Positions 18,904 to 28,445 of a stretch of DNA of 64,000 nucleotides are shown piece by piece. A program made the position numbers and the translations under genes. A model generated the notes under the pieces. That model saw only the letters and a list, made by a program, of their open reading frames with translations, had not been told where the DNA came from and ran no database searches. Origin of the DNA: Bacillus coahuilensis m4-4 (GTDB lineage Bacteria > Bacillota > Bacilli > Bacillales > Bacillaceae_K). The stretch is taken from the NCBI RefSeq assembly GCF_000171615.1, contig NZ_ABFU01000021.3, positions 1,176 to 65,175 on the forward strand. The letters are read 5' to 3'. Every line of letters starts with the position of its first letter. Position 1 is the first letter of the stretch.

Positions 18904-20440
18904 ATGCTGTCATCCAAAAAGATTGCCATCATCGGAGCGGGCCCAGGAGGCTTGGGGGCTGCGATGCTTCTGGCTAGTAAGGGATATCATGTCGAAGTGT
19001 TTGAAAAGCATGGAGTGGTAGGTGGAAGAAATGGATCGTTAAAACTTGGAGACTACACATTTGATGTAGGCCCAACATTCTTGAGTATGCCTGAGATTGC
19101 AGAAGAATTGTTTGAAGCGAGTGGAAGAAATCTTCATGATTATTTAGATTTGAAAGAGCTTGACATGATGTATGAATTAGTATTTCCAGATAAGAATGTT
19201 CAAATGTGGCGAAACCCTGAGAAGATGAAAGAGGAATTACACCGTCATTTTCCACATGATGTTGAAGGGTATGAGCGTTTTATGGATGGAACTAAGAAAA
19301 AAGATGGAACGCTTAAAACCGATTTTACAAAGTCCTATGGATAAATATTATCAATATATTAGTTGGAAGGTTTTAAAAGCATTACCTCAGCTTTCTTTAG
19401 GTAAAACACTTCACGATGTTCTCTCAGATTATTTTTCGGAAGAACAGCTTCGATTAGCCTTCACGTTTCAATCCAAATACTTAGGAATGTCTCCTTGGGA
19501 ATGTCCTGGAGCATTTTCTATACTTTCCTTCATGGAGCATGAATACGGTATTTTTCATCCGATGGGTGGGCTCCACCAATTATCGATAGCGATGGCTAAA
19601 GTCGTCGAAGAAGAAGGTGGGAAAATCCATCTAAATCGTCCAGTTTCAAAATTATGGATCGAAAATGGAAAAAAAGTTAAGGGAGTACTGTTAGAAGATG
19701 GGACAAAGTTTGAAGCAGATGAGGTAGTAGTGAATGGTGATTTCGCTCATGTTATGACCAATTTAGTAGAAGAAGGAACTCTTCAAAAATATAGCAAGAA
19801 GAACCTAGAGAAGAAAAAATACTCTTGCTCTACTTTTATGATGTATGTAGGGGTGGATAAACAATACAATTTACCTCATCATACGATTGTGTTTGCGGAT
19901 GATTATAAGCGAAATGTAGAAGAAATAACAAAGTCTTTTACTTTACCTGAGGATCCATCTATCTATGTACAAAATGCTTCCGTGACAGATCCAACTCTTG
20001 CCCCAGAGGGGAAATCAGCCTTATATATTTTGGCTCCGGTGCCAAATAACTTTAGTGAAATCGAGTGGGAAAACCATAAAGGTGAGTTTGTAGACCTGAT
20101 ACTTTCTACATTGGAAACGAAATCGGGCTTTAAAGGAATTAAAGAGCATACAGAGGTCATGAAAGTGATTTCACCGAAGGAATGGGAAACTGATTATAAC
20201 GTCTATAAAGGAGCAACATTTAACTTAGGGCATCAATTAACTCAAATGATGGCACTCCGTCCTCATAATAAATTTGAAGAATTAGAGCATGTTTGGTTAG
20301 TAGGTGGAGGAACTCATCCAGGGAGTGGCCTTCCAACGATACTTGAATCCTCTAGAATCACCACCAATCTTATGCAAACAGAACACGAGAAGGCCTATTC
20401 TATTCCTGCGAATAAGAAGGAAATGGAGAGAGTACTGTGA
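18904..20440 (+). CDS. CrtI/CrtN-type carotenoid desaturase or oxidase A (one frame break)
   Basis: Restored protein of about 511 residues. FAD-dependent phytoene-desaturase family: N-terminal dinucleotide motif IIGAGPGGLGAA at about residues 9-20, VFEKHGVVGGRNG, YTFDVGPTFLSMPEI, and a C-terminal FAD block GGGTHPGSGLPTILESSRI. The reading frame breaks in the A run around 19298-19303; one A fewer gives KKMERLKPILQSPMDKYYQY. With CrtM downstream, a role in dehydrogenating 4,4'-diapophytoene, or in terminal methyl oxidation of the C30 chain, is likely; sequence alone does not say which. ATG 18904 has a perfect AAGGAGG. First gene of the operon; 4-base overlap with the next. Confidence 0.85.
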
Positions 20441-21933
20441 ATATAGGGATTGTTGGTGGAGGAATTGGAGGAATGGTTACAGCCTTACTTCTTCAAAAAG
20501 AAGGTCACCAGGTAACCATTTTTGAAAAGGATTCGAAATTAGGTGGGCGTTTAGCTTATGTTGAACGAGACGGATATAAAATTGACAAAGGTCCTACAAT
20601 TATTTTACTTCCTGATATGTTAAAAGAAATTTTAAACGAATCAGGGATTCCAGAAGAGGAATTAGAAATGATACAGTGTAATCCTCTTTATCAATTACAC
20701 TTTCAAAACGGACAGATTTTCACCAAGTATGCTAACATGGAATTACAGAAGAAAGAGATTGAACGTCTTTATCCTGGTAATGGTGAAGGATTTGACCGAT
20801 TTATGAGAGCGATGAAGCAGAATTTTGAAATTGGGAAGCCGAATTTTTTAGATCAAGCTTTTCTTTCTAAAAAGGATTGGTTAAATCCAAAAACCATGGG
20901 AACTTTGCTTAAGCTGCGGGCTTTCCGTTCTGTTTCTACCCAATTAAAACACTATTTTTCAGACGTTGACTTGCAAACTGCTTATGCCCTTCAAACTATT
21001 TATATTGGTGGTAATCCCTATACGACTCCTGGAATATACAGTCTAGTATCCTATAGCGAACATGAACACGGAATCTACTATTTAAAGGGTGGGTACGCAA
21101 GCTTAGTGCAGGTAGTTGAAAAAGCGTTAGTAAAAGCGAATGTGAAGGTTCAGACAAATGCAGAAGTAACGGAGATTGTATTAGAGGGTGATTTGGCAAA
21201 AGGTATCGTCGTAGACGGTATTGAACATCCTTTGGACTCCGTTGTGTTAAATGGAGATTTTCCTGTTGCGCAAAAACTGGTGGGTGAGAAGAAGAAATAT
21301 GAACCTTCTGCTGGATGCTTGTTACTTTATATGGGTATAGATGGACAATATGATGAACGCATGCTCCATCAATTCTATATGAGCAAGGATTTCTCGAATA
21401 CAATGAAGGAAGTATTTAAAGAAAAGAAGCTTCCTGAAGACCCATCTTATTATGTATTTCACCCTTCACTTGTAGATGAAACGTTGGCACCAAAAGGGAA
21501 GGGAGTACTCTATGTACTAGTTCCAGTTCCAAGTGGTAGTGAACTAGATTGGGAGAAGGAAAAAGAGGCGTTTAGTCAGCGAATTATTGAAAGTATGGAA
21601 CATAATGGATTTCCTGAATTATCCAATAGAGTAAATTGGCTTGAAATAAGAACACCGAAAGAAGCGGAAGCCGAAGGATTATTCGCAGGGGGTAGTTTTG
21701 GAATTGCACCAACCCTTCTTCAGTCTGGTCCATTCAGGCCACAGTTACAGCCATTCTCTTACCAAAATGTATTTGCTGTAGGAGCCTCTATTCATCCTGG
21801 TGGAGGTATACCCATTGTCCTTCAAGGGGCAAAACTCCTTGCAGATCATATAAAAACTACGAATCGTGTTGAAAAACGAAAGGAAGTGACATTCCAGCAT
21901 GAACAGTCTGTCCAAAGCATACCAAGAATGTGA
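20437..21933 (+). CDS. CrtN-type carotenoid desaturase B
   Basis: 498 residues, unbroken. Second paralogue: VGGGIGGMVTALLLQ at residues 6-20, FEKDSKLGGRLAYVERDGYKI, IDKGPTIILLPDM, and the C-terminal block VGASIHPGGGIPIVLQGAKLL. That last block is close to staphylococcal CrtN (diapophytoene desaturase), so this is the better candidate for the primary C30 desaturase, with the first gene acting at a later step. Start ATG or GTG near 20437 overlaps the first gene by 4 bases; its own 3' end overlaps crtM by 35 bases. Confidence 0.85.
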   Translation: MNIGIVGGGIGGMVTALLLQKEGHQVTIFEKDSKLGGRLAYVERDGYKIDKGPTIILLPDMLKEILNESGIPEEELEMIQCNPLYQLHFQNGQIFTKYANMELQKKEIERLYPGNGEGFDRFMRAMKQNFEIGKPNFLDQAFLSKKDWLNPKTMGTLLKLRAFRSVSTQLKHYFSDVDLQTAYALQTIYIGGNPYTTPGIYSLVSYSEHEHGIYYLKGGYASLVQVVEKALVKANVKVQTNAEVTEIVLEGDLAKGIVVDGIEHPLDSVVLNGDFPVAQKLVGEKKKYEPSAGCLLLYMGIDGQYDERMLHQFYMSKDFSNTMKEVFKEKKLPEDPSYYVFHPSLVDETLAPKGKGVLYVLVPVPSGSELDWEKEKEAFSQRIIESMEHNGFPELSNRVNWLEIRTPKEAEAEGLFAGGSFGIAPTLLQSGPFRPQLQPFSYQNVFAVGASIHPGGGIPIVLQGAKLLADHIKTTNRVEKRKEVTFQHEQSVQSIPRM

Positions 21934-22735
21934 AGAAGTTATAAAATTTCATAGTAAAACATTTTATCGAGCGTTCTCTTTATTACCAAAAGACCAGAAA
22001 AAGGCTGTTTGGGCTGTGTATGCTTTTTGTCGTATAGTCGATGATATTGTTGATGAACATGAGGATCCTGTTACAGATCTCTACGCCTTTGAGGAAGAAT
22101 TTCGGTTGTTTTTAGAAGGAAGATTTCAAGATGATAACTCAATGTGGGTCGCCCTATCAGATGTATTTAACCGATTTAATATGGATGTGCAAGCTTTTTG
22201 GGACATGATTAAGGGTCAAAGAATGGATATAAACAGTAGAGTGTATGAAACTACGAACGATGTATTGGATTATTCTTATCATGTTGCTAGTACAGTAGGT
22301 TTAATGCTGTTACCTATTCTAGCTCCTGGTAAAGAGAAGACTCTACGAGAGGGTGCTATTCACTTAGGCTATGCAATGCAAATGACAAACATTCTGCGAG
22401 ATGTGGGCGAGGATCTTGAGCGTAATCGCATTTATCTTCCTAGAGACTTATTTACTAAGTACCACTATACACAAGCAGAGTTAGAAAGCTTGATTAAAAA
22501 TGATGCATTTGTAGCGATTTGGGAAGACCTTGCTAGAAAAGCTGAATTGTATTATGAATCAGCCCTTTTAAGTATAAATGAGTATCCGCTTTATTCAAGA
22601 ACCCCAGTTAAAGGAGCTGCTTTACTTTACCGAGCAATAATAGGGCAGGTTCGTAAGAATCATTACAACGTGTTTACTGAAAGAAATTATGTTACAGCTG
22701 AAATGAAAAATGAAATATTAAGTATGATGTCTTAG
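21899..22735 (+). CDS. crtM: Squalene/phytoene synthase family, dehydrosqualene (diapophytoene) synthase
   Basis: 278 residues. Head-to-head prenyl synthase fold (trans-IPPS_HH). Both Mg-binding aspartate motifs are present: DDIVDEHED (about residue 46) and DVGEDLERNRIYLP (about residue 166), with the conserved AVYAFCRIVDD and QMTNILRDVGED contexts, so the condensation activity should be intact. It is expected to join two farnesyl diphosphates into the C30 carotenoid precursor. It occupies the locus of B. subtilis yisP, a single gene of the same family. ATG 21899 lies inside the preceding gene with GGAAGTGA about 10 bases upstream. Confidence 0.9.
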   Translation: MNSLSKAYQECEEVIKFHSKTFYRAFSLLPKDQKKAVWAVYAFCRIVDDIVDEHEDPVTDLYAFEEEFRLFLEGRFQDDNSMWVALSDVFNRFNMDVQAFWDMIKGQRMDINSRVYETTNDVLDYSYHVASTVGLMLLPILAPGKEKTLREGAIHLGYAMQMTNILRDVGEDLERNRIYLPRDLFTKYHYTQAELESLIKNDAFVAIWEDLARKAELYYESALLSINEYPLYSRTPVKGAALLYRAIIGQVRKNHYNVFTERNYVTAEMKNEILSMMS

Positions 22736-22749
22736 ATTGTTTAAATTCG

Positions 22750-22777
22750 AGCTGTTCCAAAATGGAATGGCTTTTCA
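22750..22777 (+). terminator. Terminator of the crt operon
   Basis: AGCTGTTCCA AAA TGGAATGGCT hairpin (one G-T pair) then TTTCATTTT, 15 bases past the crtM stop. Confidence 0.75.
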
Positions 22778-22837
22778 TTTTGTTATATTCCTAGTCGATT
22801 CGTTTTGTATAAATAAATGGTTACCTTTTCATTTAAA

Positions 22838-22866
22838 TAAAAAATCCACTCATTATAGAGTGGACT
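22838..22866 (-). terminator. Terminator of glnK-amtB
   Basis: On the minus strand TCCACTC / GAGTGGA stem with a TATAAT loop and a T6-7 tail, 14 bases after the amtB stop. Confidence 0.85.
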
Positions 22867-22880
22867 AGTCTTATAAATGA

Positions 22881-24254
22881 TCAGTTAGCTGAAGTGGATG
22901 CTTTTCCATTAGGAAGTCCATTTAATTTTTCTACTAGCTCAGAGCCGAATTCTGGTGAAATGCTTGAATGTGTACTAAAAATGGTATCACGCAATTCATA
23001 TGCATTAGATCCGTGCTCAGCAAAATCAAGTCCAGCAATTTCTTCTTCTTTTGAAACACGTAGTCCAATAACAGACTTGATCACAAACGCTACAATTCCA
23101 GTTGTTGCTCCGGTCCAAAGTATAACAGCAAGAACCCCTATGATTTGTACAAGCAGAAGGGATGCCCCCCCTCCGTAGAATAAACCGCTTGATACATCAA
23201 ATAGTCCAACTGCAAGGGTTCCCCAAATCCCGCAAATACCGTGGACGGCAATTGCTCCAACAGGATCATCGACTTTGACTCTAGCATCAATAAAGCGGAC
23301 AGCTTCCACTAAAATCACTCCAGCGATTGACCCGATAATGACTGCTCCGCCAATTGATACATTTGCACAACCTGCCGTAATACCAACAAGTCCTCCTAAG
23401 GCACCGTTGAGAGTAAGAGAAGGATCGATTCTGTTAAATCTAAATTGAGTGTAAAGTGCTGAAGATACAATAGCACCTGAAGCTGACAGTAATGTGGTGG
23501 TGATCACGTGAGGTACAATAGATGGATCAGCAGCTAAAGCACTTCCTCCGTTAAATCCAAACCATCCAAACCATAGAATAAATACACCTAAAGCACCGAT
23601 TGGTATGTTGTGACCAGGAATAACATTTACTTTTCCTTTAGAATACTTTCCTAAGCGTGGCCCTAAGAATAGGACAGTCGTAATGGCTGCAACAGCTCCA
23701 GTTAAATGAACAACTGTGGAACCAGCGAAATCAACAAATCCTAAATCGGTTAACCAACCGCTTCCACTCCACACCCAATGACCTACAACTGGGTAGATAA
23801 ATGCTGTCATGACAATAGTTAACAGCAGGTAGCTGTTCAATTTCATTCGTTCAGCCACAGCACCTGATATGATAGTTGCGCAAGTTGCGGCAAAGACCGC
23901 TTGGAATAAAAAGAAACCTACATCTTCTACACCATTTAATAAATATCCTGAGCCTCCAATAAATCCACCAACAGAATCACCAAACATAATCGCATACCCT
24001 ACGACAAAATATAAAATGGAAGCGATGGCAACAGTTAAAACGTTTTTCATCAATATGTTTAGAGTATTTTTACTTCGAGTGAACCCTGCCTCCACCATGG
24101 CGAAACCAGCGTGCATAAAGAAAACTAAGATAGCAGCAATCATTACCCAAAGCATATCGACAGATGCCTGAACGTTAGCAGCCGTTGTTTCGGCAGCGAA
24201 GGTAGGGCTAGCAAACAGGAACAGTCCAGTTAAAAGTGAAAGTGTTTTTTTCAT
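22881..24254 (-). CDS. amtB: Ammonium transporter AmtB (NrgA)
   Basis: 457 residues. Amt/MEP channel for ammonium uptake in the cytoplasmic membrane: signal-like start MKKTLSLLTGLFLFASPTFA, then 11 helices. Family markers include DMLWVMIAAILVFFMHAGFAMVEAG, the twin-His first histidine in FAGSTVVHLTGAVAA, and the second in GAIAVHGICGIWG. ATG 24254 has GGAGG in front. It follows glnK by 19 bases on the same transcript, the reverse of the B. subtilis amtB-glnK order. PII binding to AmtB blocks transport when nitrogen is sufficient. Confidence 0.95.
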   Translation of the reverse strand: MKKTLSLLTGLFLFASPTFAAETTAANVQASVDMLWVMIAAILVFFMHAGFAMVEAGFTRSKNTLNILMKNVLTVAIASILYFVVGYAIMFGDSVGGFIGGSGYLLNGVEDVGFFLFQAVFAATCATIISGAVAERMKLNSYLLLTIVMTAFIYPVVGHWVWSGSGWLTDLGFVDFAGSTVVHLTGAVAAITTVLFLGPRLGKYSKGKVNVIPGHNIPIGALGVFILWFGWFGFNGGSALAADPSIVPHVITTTLLSASGAIVSSALYTQFRFNRIDPSLTLNGALGGLVGITAGCANVSIGGAVIIGSIAGVILVEAVRFIDARVKVDDPVGAIAVHGICGIWGTLAVGLFDVSSGLFYGGGASLLLVQIIGVLAVILWTGATTGIVAFVIKSVIGLRVSKEEEIAGLDFAEHGSNAYELRDTIFSTHSSISPEFGSELVEKLNGLPNGKASTSAN

Positions 24255-24273
24255 AATCGATCCTCCATTCATT

Positions 24274-24615
24274 TTATAAAACAGCCTCTTTTCCTCGTTC
24301 GCCAGAGCGAATACGAATCACTTCTTCAATTGAAGAAATGAAAATCTTCCCATCTCCAATCGTGTCTGTTGAACACGAATCAATAATGACATCTACAATT
24401 TCATCAAGTCTACTTTCTTCAATCACCATTTCTACCTTAACTCTAGGAACCAATTGAATTTCAAAGGAAGTACCACGAAATACTCCTTTTTTTCCTTGTT
24501 GTTTCCCGCATCCTGCTGCTTCTGTTACCGTTAGCCCGCTTATTCCGACAGCTGACAGTCCGTCTTTTAACGTTTGAAATGCTTCAGGTCGGATTATAGC
24601 TTCAATCTTTTTCAT
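24274..24615 (-). CDS. glnK: Nitrogen regulatory PII protein GlnK (NrgB)
   Basis: 113 residues. PII signal protein: MKKIEAIIRPEAFQTLKDGL, T-loop around residues 37-55, and the C-terminal ATP-binding block GDGKIFISSIEEVIRIRSGE. The T-loop position equal to uridylylated Tyr51 of enterobacterial PII is Phe51 (RGTSFEIQL), so modification there is impossible; control through ligand binding is expected, as in Bacillus. ATG 24615 is chosen because the 47 extra upstream codons cover the promoter and operators. Cotranscribed with amtB and set under TnrA/GlnR-type sites. Confidence 0.93.
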   Translation of the reverse strand: MKKIEAIIRPEAFQTLKDGLSAVGISGLTVTEAAGCGKQQGKKGVFRGTSFEIQLVPRVKVEMVIEESRLDEIVDVIIDSCSTDTIGDGKIFISSIEEVIRIRSGERGKEAVL

Positions 24616-24630
24616 ATGATCACCATCCTG

Positions 24631-24647
24631 CGTTAGTTTTTCTAACA
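24631..24647 (-). promoter_or_regulatory. Proximal TnrA/GlnR-type box in the glnK leader
   Basis: Minus strand TGTTAGAAAAACTAACG, one mismatch from TGTNA-N7-TNACA. It sits about 20 bases downstream of the predicted start site, a position suited to repression. Confidence 0.6.
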
Positions 24648-24666
24648 TTATCTTGTTATATTTTAT

Positions 24667-24695
24667 ATCATATGCTGAATTTTTAAAAAGTTCAA
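24667..24695 (-). promoter_or_regulatory. Sigma-A promoter of glnK-amtB
   Basis: Minus strand TTGAAC (24695-24690), 17-base spacer, TATGAT (24672-24667). Confidence 0.65.
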
Positions 24696-24708
24696 GTGTA
24701 AATATTAA

Positions 24709-24722
24709 TGAAAACGCTTTAA
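24709..24722 (-). promoter_or_regulatory. cre-like site upstream of glnK
   Basis: TGAAAACGCTTTAA (plus strand) differs from the cre consensus TGWAARCGYTWNCW at one position. It lies between the distal TnrA box and the -35 element. Confidence 0.5.
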
Positions 24723-24739
24723 TGTTAGAAAAGTTAACA
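24723..24739 (-). promoter_or_regulatory. Distal TnrA box upstream of glnK-amtB
   Basis: TGTTAGAAAAGTTAACA matches TGTNA-N7-TNACA exactly. Its centre is about 70 bases before the predicted start site, roughly two helical turns further than the activating TnrA site known at B. subtilis nrgAB. Confidence 0.75.
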
Positions 24740-24743
24740 TGAA

Positions 24744-24774
24744 ATAAAAAATGCACCTAAATTTAGGTGCATTT
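24744..24774. terminator. Terminator of the MATE gene
   Basis: Perfect 22-base palindrome ATGCACCTAAAT/ATTTAGGTGCAT style (24751-24772) with a T-rich tail on the minus strand. Confidence 0.85.
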
Positions 24775-26123
24775 TACAAAGAGCTACCGTGGACGAATGA
24801 TTTTTCTGCCCATTTTTTATTGCGCCAGCGAATTACCATTAGGATACCTCGAATCCACTCATCTAAAAGGAATGAAATCCAAATACCTATTAGCCCTAAT
24901 CCTAAAACAATGCCTAATAGGTAGGACAGCAAGACGCTCACTCCCCACATGGAAGCAATCCCTACATAAACTGGAAATCGTACATCACCAGCTGCTCGAA
25001 GTGAATTGATGATGACAAGATTAGTACTTCTTCCTGGCTCTAAAAATGCGTTAATAAGAAGGAGAGTGCCTCCTAAAGCGATAATTTTTTCATTATTCGT
25101 AAATAGTGAGAATAAATCTGATGAAAATAGAACAAAGGATGCAGCGATGACAATGGTAGTAAAGATGGCAATTTTTAAGCTTTTAATCCCACGCCTATAG
25201 GCATCCTCGTATTTACCAGCCCCAATTTGATGACCGATTAAAATTTGAGTTCCTTGGCTCAAGGCAATACTAAACATAAAAATAAAAAGAGTGATATTTT
25301 GGGTGTATACTTTGGTTGTTAGGGCTTCAGTTCCTAAACTATTAACAAAAATCGTAATGACAAACTGTGATGCGCTATAAGAAAGTTGTTCTCCAGCAGA
25401 AGGAATCCCTATTTGCAAAAGATTCTTGAGGTGGTCTTTTGGGACTATTTTTAATATAGAAAAAGGTAGAGTATAGTCTAATCTTTTTAGCAAAACGATA
25501 AAGGAAACAATTAACCCGATTAGTCTACTACCAGCTGTTGAAATGGCAACACCTTCAACACCGAGGACGGGTAACCCAAAAGGTCCAAAAATAAAAAAAT
25601 AGTTTCCTATAATATTAAGAATGTTCATGCCAATCGTGATATACATCGCATCTTTAGTGAATCCATAGCTTCGTAAAATGGCTCCATTTGTCATGATTAA
25701 TGCTTGAATAAAGGCAAATCCACCAACAATCTTAAGATACTTAGAGGCTTCTTCCATCAGCTCGCTTTGTAAATTCATAAGAGATAAGAGGTGAGAGGAT
25801 AACGCAAAGAGCCCTATACTCAGCATTAGTCCTATTGCAAGATTGGCAGCTAGTGACGTAACGGCAATTTCTTTTGCTGTTCGGTCCTTATTTGCCCCTA
25901 AATTTTGAGAAATGAGAATAGAGGTTCCAGTTGTAATAAAACCGAACATAACAATGATTAAATATAAGATGGAGTTTGATACTCCGACGGCAGCTACCGA
26001 GTCATCAGAATATTGGCTAAGCATAAGGGTGTCAGCATTTCCCATTAACATGTGCAAAAATACTTCAATAAAAATGGGCCATGTAAGGGAAAAAAGGGTT
26101 AATTTTTTGGCTGTATTACTCAT
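24774..26123 (-). CDS. yisQ: MATE family efflux transporter (YisQ-like)
   Basis: 449 residues with about 12 membrane helices in two halves. MATE antiporters export drugs or metabolites using Na+ or H+. Visible features: SLTWPIFIEVFLHMLMGNADTLMLSQYSDDSVAAVG near the N terminus (each half of the family has a similar VDT/ADT-type helix) and the mid block GIPSAGEQLSYSASQF. ATG 26123 is preceded by AAAGGAG. In B. subtilis yisQ follows yisP, so the position is conserved even though glnK-amtB is inserted. Substrate unknown. Confidence 0.88.
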   Translation of the reverse strand: MSNTAKKLTLFSLTWPIFIEVFLHMLMGNADTLMLSQYSDDSVAAVGVSNSILYLIIVMFGFITTGTSILISQNLGANKDRTAKEIAVTSLAANLAIGLMLSIGLFALSSHLLSLMNLQSELMEEASKYLKIVGGFAFIQALIMTNGAILRSYGFTKDAMYITIGMNILNIIGNYFFIFGPFGLPVLGVEGVAISTAGSRLIGLIVSFIVLLKRLDYTLPFSILKIVPKDHLKNLLQIGIPSAGEQLSYSASQFVITIFVNSLGTEALTTKVYTQNITLFIFMFSIALSQGTQILIGHQIGAGKYEDAYRRGIKSLKIAIFTTIVIAASFVLFSSDLFSLFTNNEKIIALGGTLLLINAFLEPGRSTNLVIINSLRAAGDVRFPVYVGIASMWGVSVLLSYLLGIVLGLGLIGIWISFLLDEWIRGILMVIRWRNKKWAEKSFVHGSSL

Positions 26124-26203
26124 AATGTGAACTCCTTTAGTCAATCAAGATCCAAAAAAAGCATGTAATAAGAAGGCTTTGATGCATAGTAATTTTGATA
26201 TAA

Positions 26204-26299
26204 GCTAATATCCAGCGGTGAATTTGGAGAAAATGCGTCAGCCTATTCGACAAGGCTCCAACTAAGCCTACGTAGAGAAATCATTTTGCGGAAATTAGC
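26204..26299. repeat. Folded intergenic element of unknown type
   Basis: The 26124-26316 gap has no gene. Within it GCTAATATCC (26204) is mirrored by GGAAATTAGC (26290-26299), GAAAATG (26229-26235) is mirrored by CATTTTG, and AGCCT ... AGGCT forms an inner hairpin around 26250-26268. The nested pairing resembles a small palindromic repeat or a structured RNA. No target-site duplication was seen. Confidence 0.35.
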
Positions 26300-26316
26300 A
26301 GCGTTGTTTAACAGAA

Positions 26317-26370
26317 TAAAAAAGAAAAAAGGTGAGTACATGAATGTGGAGAACATTTCATGTATCACCT
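26317..26370 (-). terminator. Terminator of the cyclomaltodextrinase gene
   Basis: Long near-perfect inverted repeat AGGTGAgTACATGAaTGT / ACATTtCATGTATCACCT (26330-26370) with a long T-rich tail on the minus strand. Confidence 0.8.
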
Positions 26371-26387
26371 GACTAACTCATTTAGCT

Positions 26388-28170
<1,783 letters not shown>

Positions 28171-28237
28171 TTAATTCCCCTAAAGCTTATTCAATAAAGA
28201 ACACAATGTCAATCAATAGATACAAATGTGTCAAAAG

Positions 28238-28253
28238 TGTAAAAACGATTACA
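28238..28253. promoter_or_regulatory. LacI-type operator or cre site in the mdx divergent region
   Basis: TGTAAAAACGATTACA is an imperfect palindrome centred on CG, as bound by CcpA or a MalR-type regulator, lying between nplT-like and mdxE promoters. Confidence 0.5.
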
Positions 28254-28291
28254 AAAAATCTAGTATTCTATAATTTTTTTCTAAAAAACTA

Positions 28292-28319
28292 TTGATTAAC
28301 GTTTGAATGTAAGTATAAT
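28292..28319 (+). promoter_or_regulatory. Sigma-A promoter of mdxE
   Basis: TTGATT (28292-28297), 16-base spacer, TATAAT (28314-28319). Confidence 0.65.
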
Positions 28320-28331
28320 GAAAGTAGGTTG

Positions 28332-28366
28332 TGCAATCGTTTTCACAGAAAATGAAAGCGTTACAA
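28332..28366 (+). promoter_or_regulatory. Tandem LacI/CcpA-type operators downstream of the mdxE start site
   Basis: TGCAATCGTTTTCA (28332-28345) and TGAAAGCGTTACAA (28353-28366) lie 21 bases apart, two helical turns, just after the promoter. The second is one base from the cre consensus. A roadblock type of repression by CcpA or the local LacI-family regulator is inferred. Confidence 0.6.
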
Positions 28367-28445
28367 AAAAGGGCTTACATATTCTCTCTACGAATTGCTC
28401 AATTTATATGAAGAATATACTTATACTTTTGGGAGGGGTCTTGAA

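Noticed and set aside
20996-21403. Long antisense open frame (135 codons) opposite the second desaturase
   Set aside because: No ribosome site, low-complexity translation, and it lies wholly over a clearly coding gene.
23869-24171. Open frame of 100 codons opposite amtB
   Set aside because: Shadow of the highly hydrophobic coding strand; no start signals or family features.
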